Origin: Rickettsiella sp.
GTDB taxonomy: Bacteria > Pseudomonadota > Gammaproteobacteria > Diplorickettsiales > Diplorickettsiaceae
Length of the DNA stretch: 6,033 nt
NCBI GenBank assembly: GCA_031119195.1
Contig: JAVHYG010000106.1
Span: forward strand, 1-6,033
Direction: 5' to 3'
How positions within the stretch are numbered: the stretch's first letter is position 1; each line of letters starts with the position of its first letter. This document shows positions 5,720 to 6,033 of the stretch, piece after piece. The position numbers and the translations under genes are program-made. The notes under the pieces are model-generated. The model saw nothing but the letters and a program-made list of their open reading frames with translations, did no database searches and was not told the DNA's origin.

Positions 5720-6033
5720 TTAAATAATTATTTTATCGCGGTTTTTATCAAGAATTTTTTTACCGATGCCTTTAATTTTAAGTAAATCTTCGATTGATTT
5801 AAAAGGACCATGTTTCTCCCTATAGGCAATAATCATTTGTGCTCGCTTCTGCCCTATTCCATCTAATTCCTGTACTAAGGTTTCAGCATCTGCAGTGTTA
5901 ATATTAACATTTGACATCGTCCCTTTTTTCACTAAATTTACTGAGTTAACAACTTGCTTTACTGGAACCGTATGGGTGATTTTATCAGACTGATTTGCTA
6001 AAACAGGCACTGCCAAAACTGAAACTAGTAAGG
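5720..6033 (-). CDS. comEA: ComEA-family helix-hairpin-helix DNA-binding protein, 5' end cut by the window
   Basis: Small ComEA-type proteins bind double-stranded DNA in the periplasm and help pull it in during natural transformation. Within the last 65 residues, VNINTADAETL opens the classic domain and two helix-hairpin-helix motifs follow, marked by LDGIGQKRA and IKGIGKKI. The YREKHGPFKSIEDL segment between them is typical of the family. The frame stays open to the window edge: upstream of a possible TTG at 6016 it reads LLVSV, then LAVPVLA before NQS. That is the hydrophobic end of a signal peptide with probable cleavage after VLA, so the true start lies beyond 6033. A Lys/Val-rich linker of about 25 residues joins the signal to the domain. 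It is convergent with the cytochrome gene. The domain is certain; a role in competence is known for the family but not shown here. Confidence 0.88.
   Translation of the reverse strand, partial: LLVSVLAVPVLANQSDKITHTVPVKQVVNSVNLVKKGTMSNVNINTADAETLVQELDGIGQKRAQMIIAYREKHGPFKSIEDLLKIKGIGKKILDKNRDKIII

Noticed and set aside
6014..6016. TTG as the start codon of the ComEA-like gene
   Set aside because: The frame remains open upstream to the window edge and continues a hydrophobic signal-peptide core, so TTG here is an internal Leu codon.

Overview
The window is AT-rich bacterial chromosomal DNA. The gene content points to a gammaproteobacterium: a cytochrome c5-type protein, a short secreted ComEA-type DNA-binding protein and a eukaryote-type class I fructose-bisphosphate aldolase. 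A very large lysine- and asparagine-rich coiled-coil/multi-membrane protein of no recognised family suggests a host-associated lineage, perhaps Legionellales. That placement is inference; no marker gene here settles it.

Layout, left to right. Positions 1-249 hold no gene I can support, only two weak hairpins. Positions 250-3105 (minus strand) encode a 951-residue protein with four parts: a soluble N-terminal domain, a charged rod built from 17-18-residue repeats, three similar membrane hairpins (about six spans), and a basic Ser/Pro-rich tail. Positions 3106-3902 are a long AT-rich divergent intergenic region with candidate promoters and dyads but no gene. Positions 3903-4952 (plus) encode a complete class I aldolase with all catalytic residues. 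Positions 4953-5198 contain a 138-bp imperfect palindrome. Positions 5199-5618 (plus) encode an exported cytochrome c5-like protein. After a 15-bp stem-loop at 5676-5711, positions 5720-6033 (minus) encode a ComEA-type helix-hairpin-helix protein whose 5' end lies outside the window.

The genes do not form one operon. The aldolase is central carbon metabolism, the cytochrome is periplasmic electron transfer, and the ComEA-like protein is periplasmic DNA binding. The first gene looks like an accessory gene beside conserved housekeeping genes. The most unusual items are the 951-residue protein with its two internal repeat systems, and the palindromic element between the aldolase and cytochrome genes.
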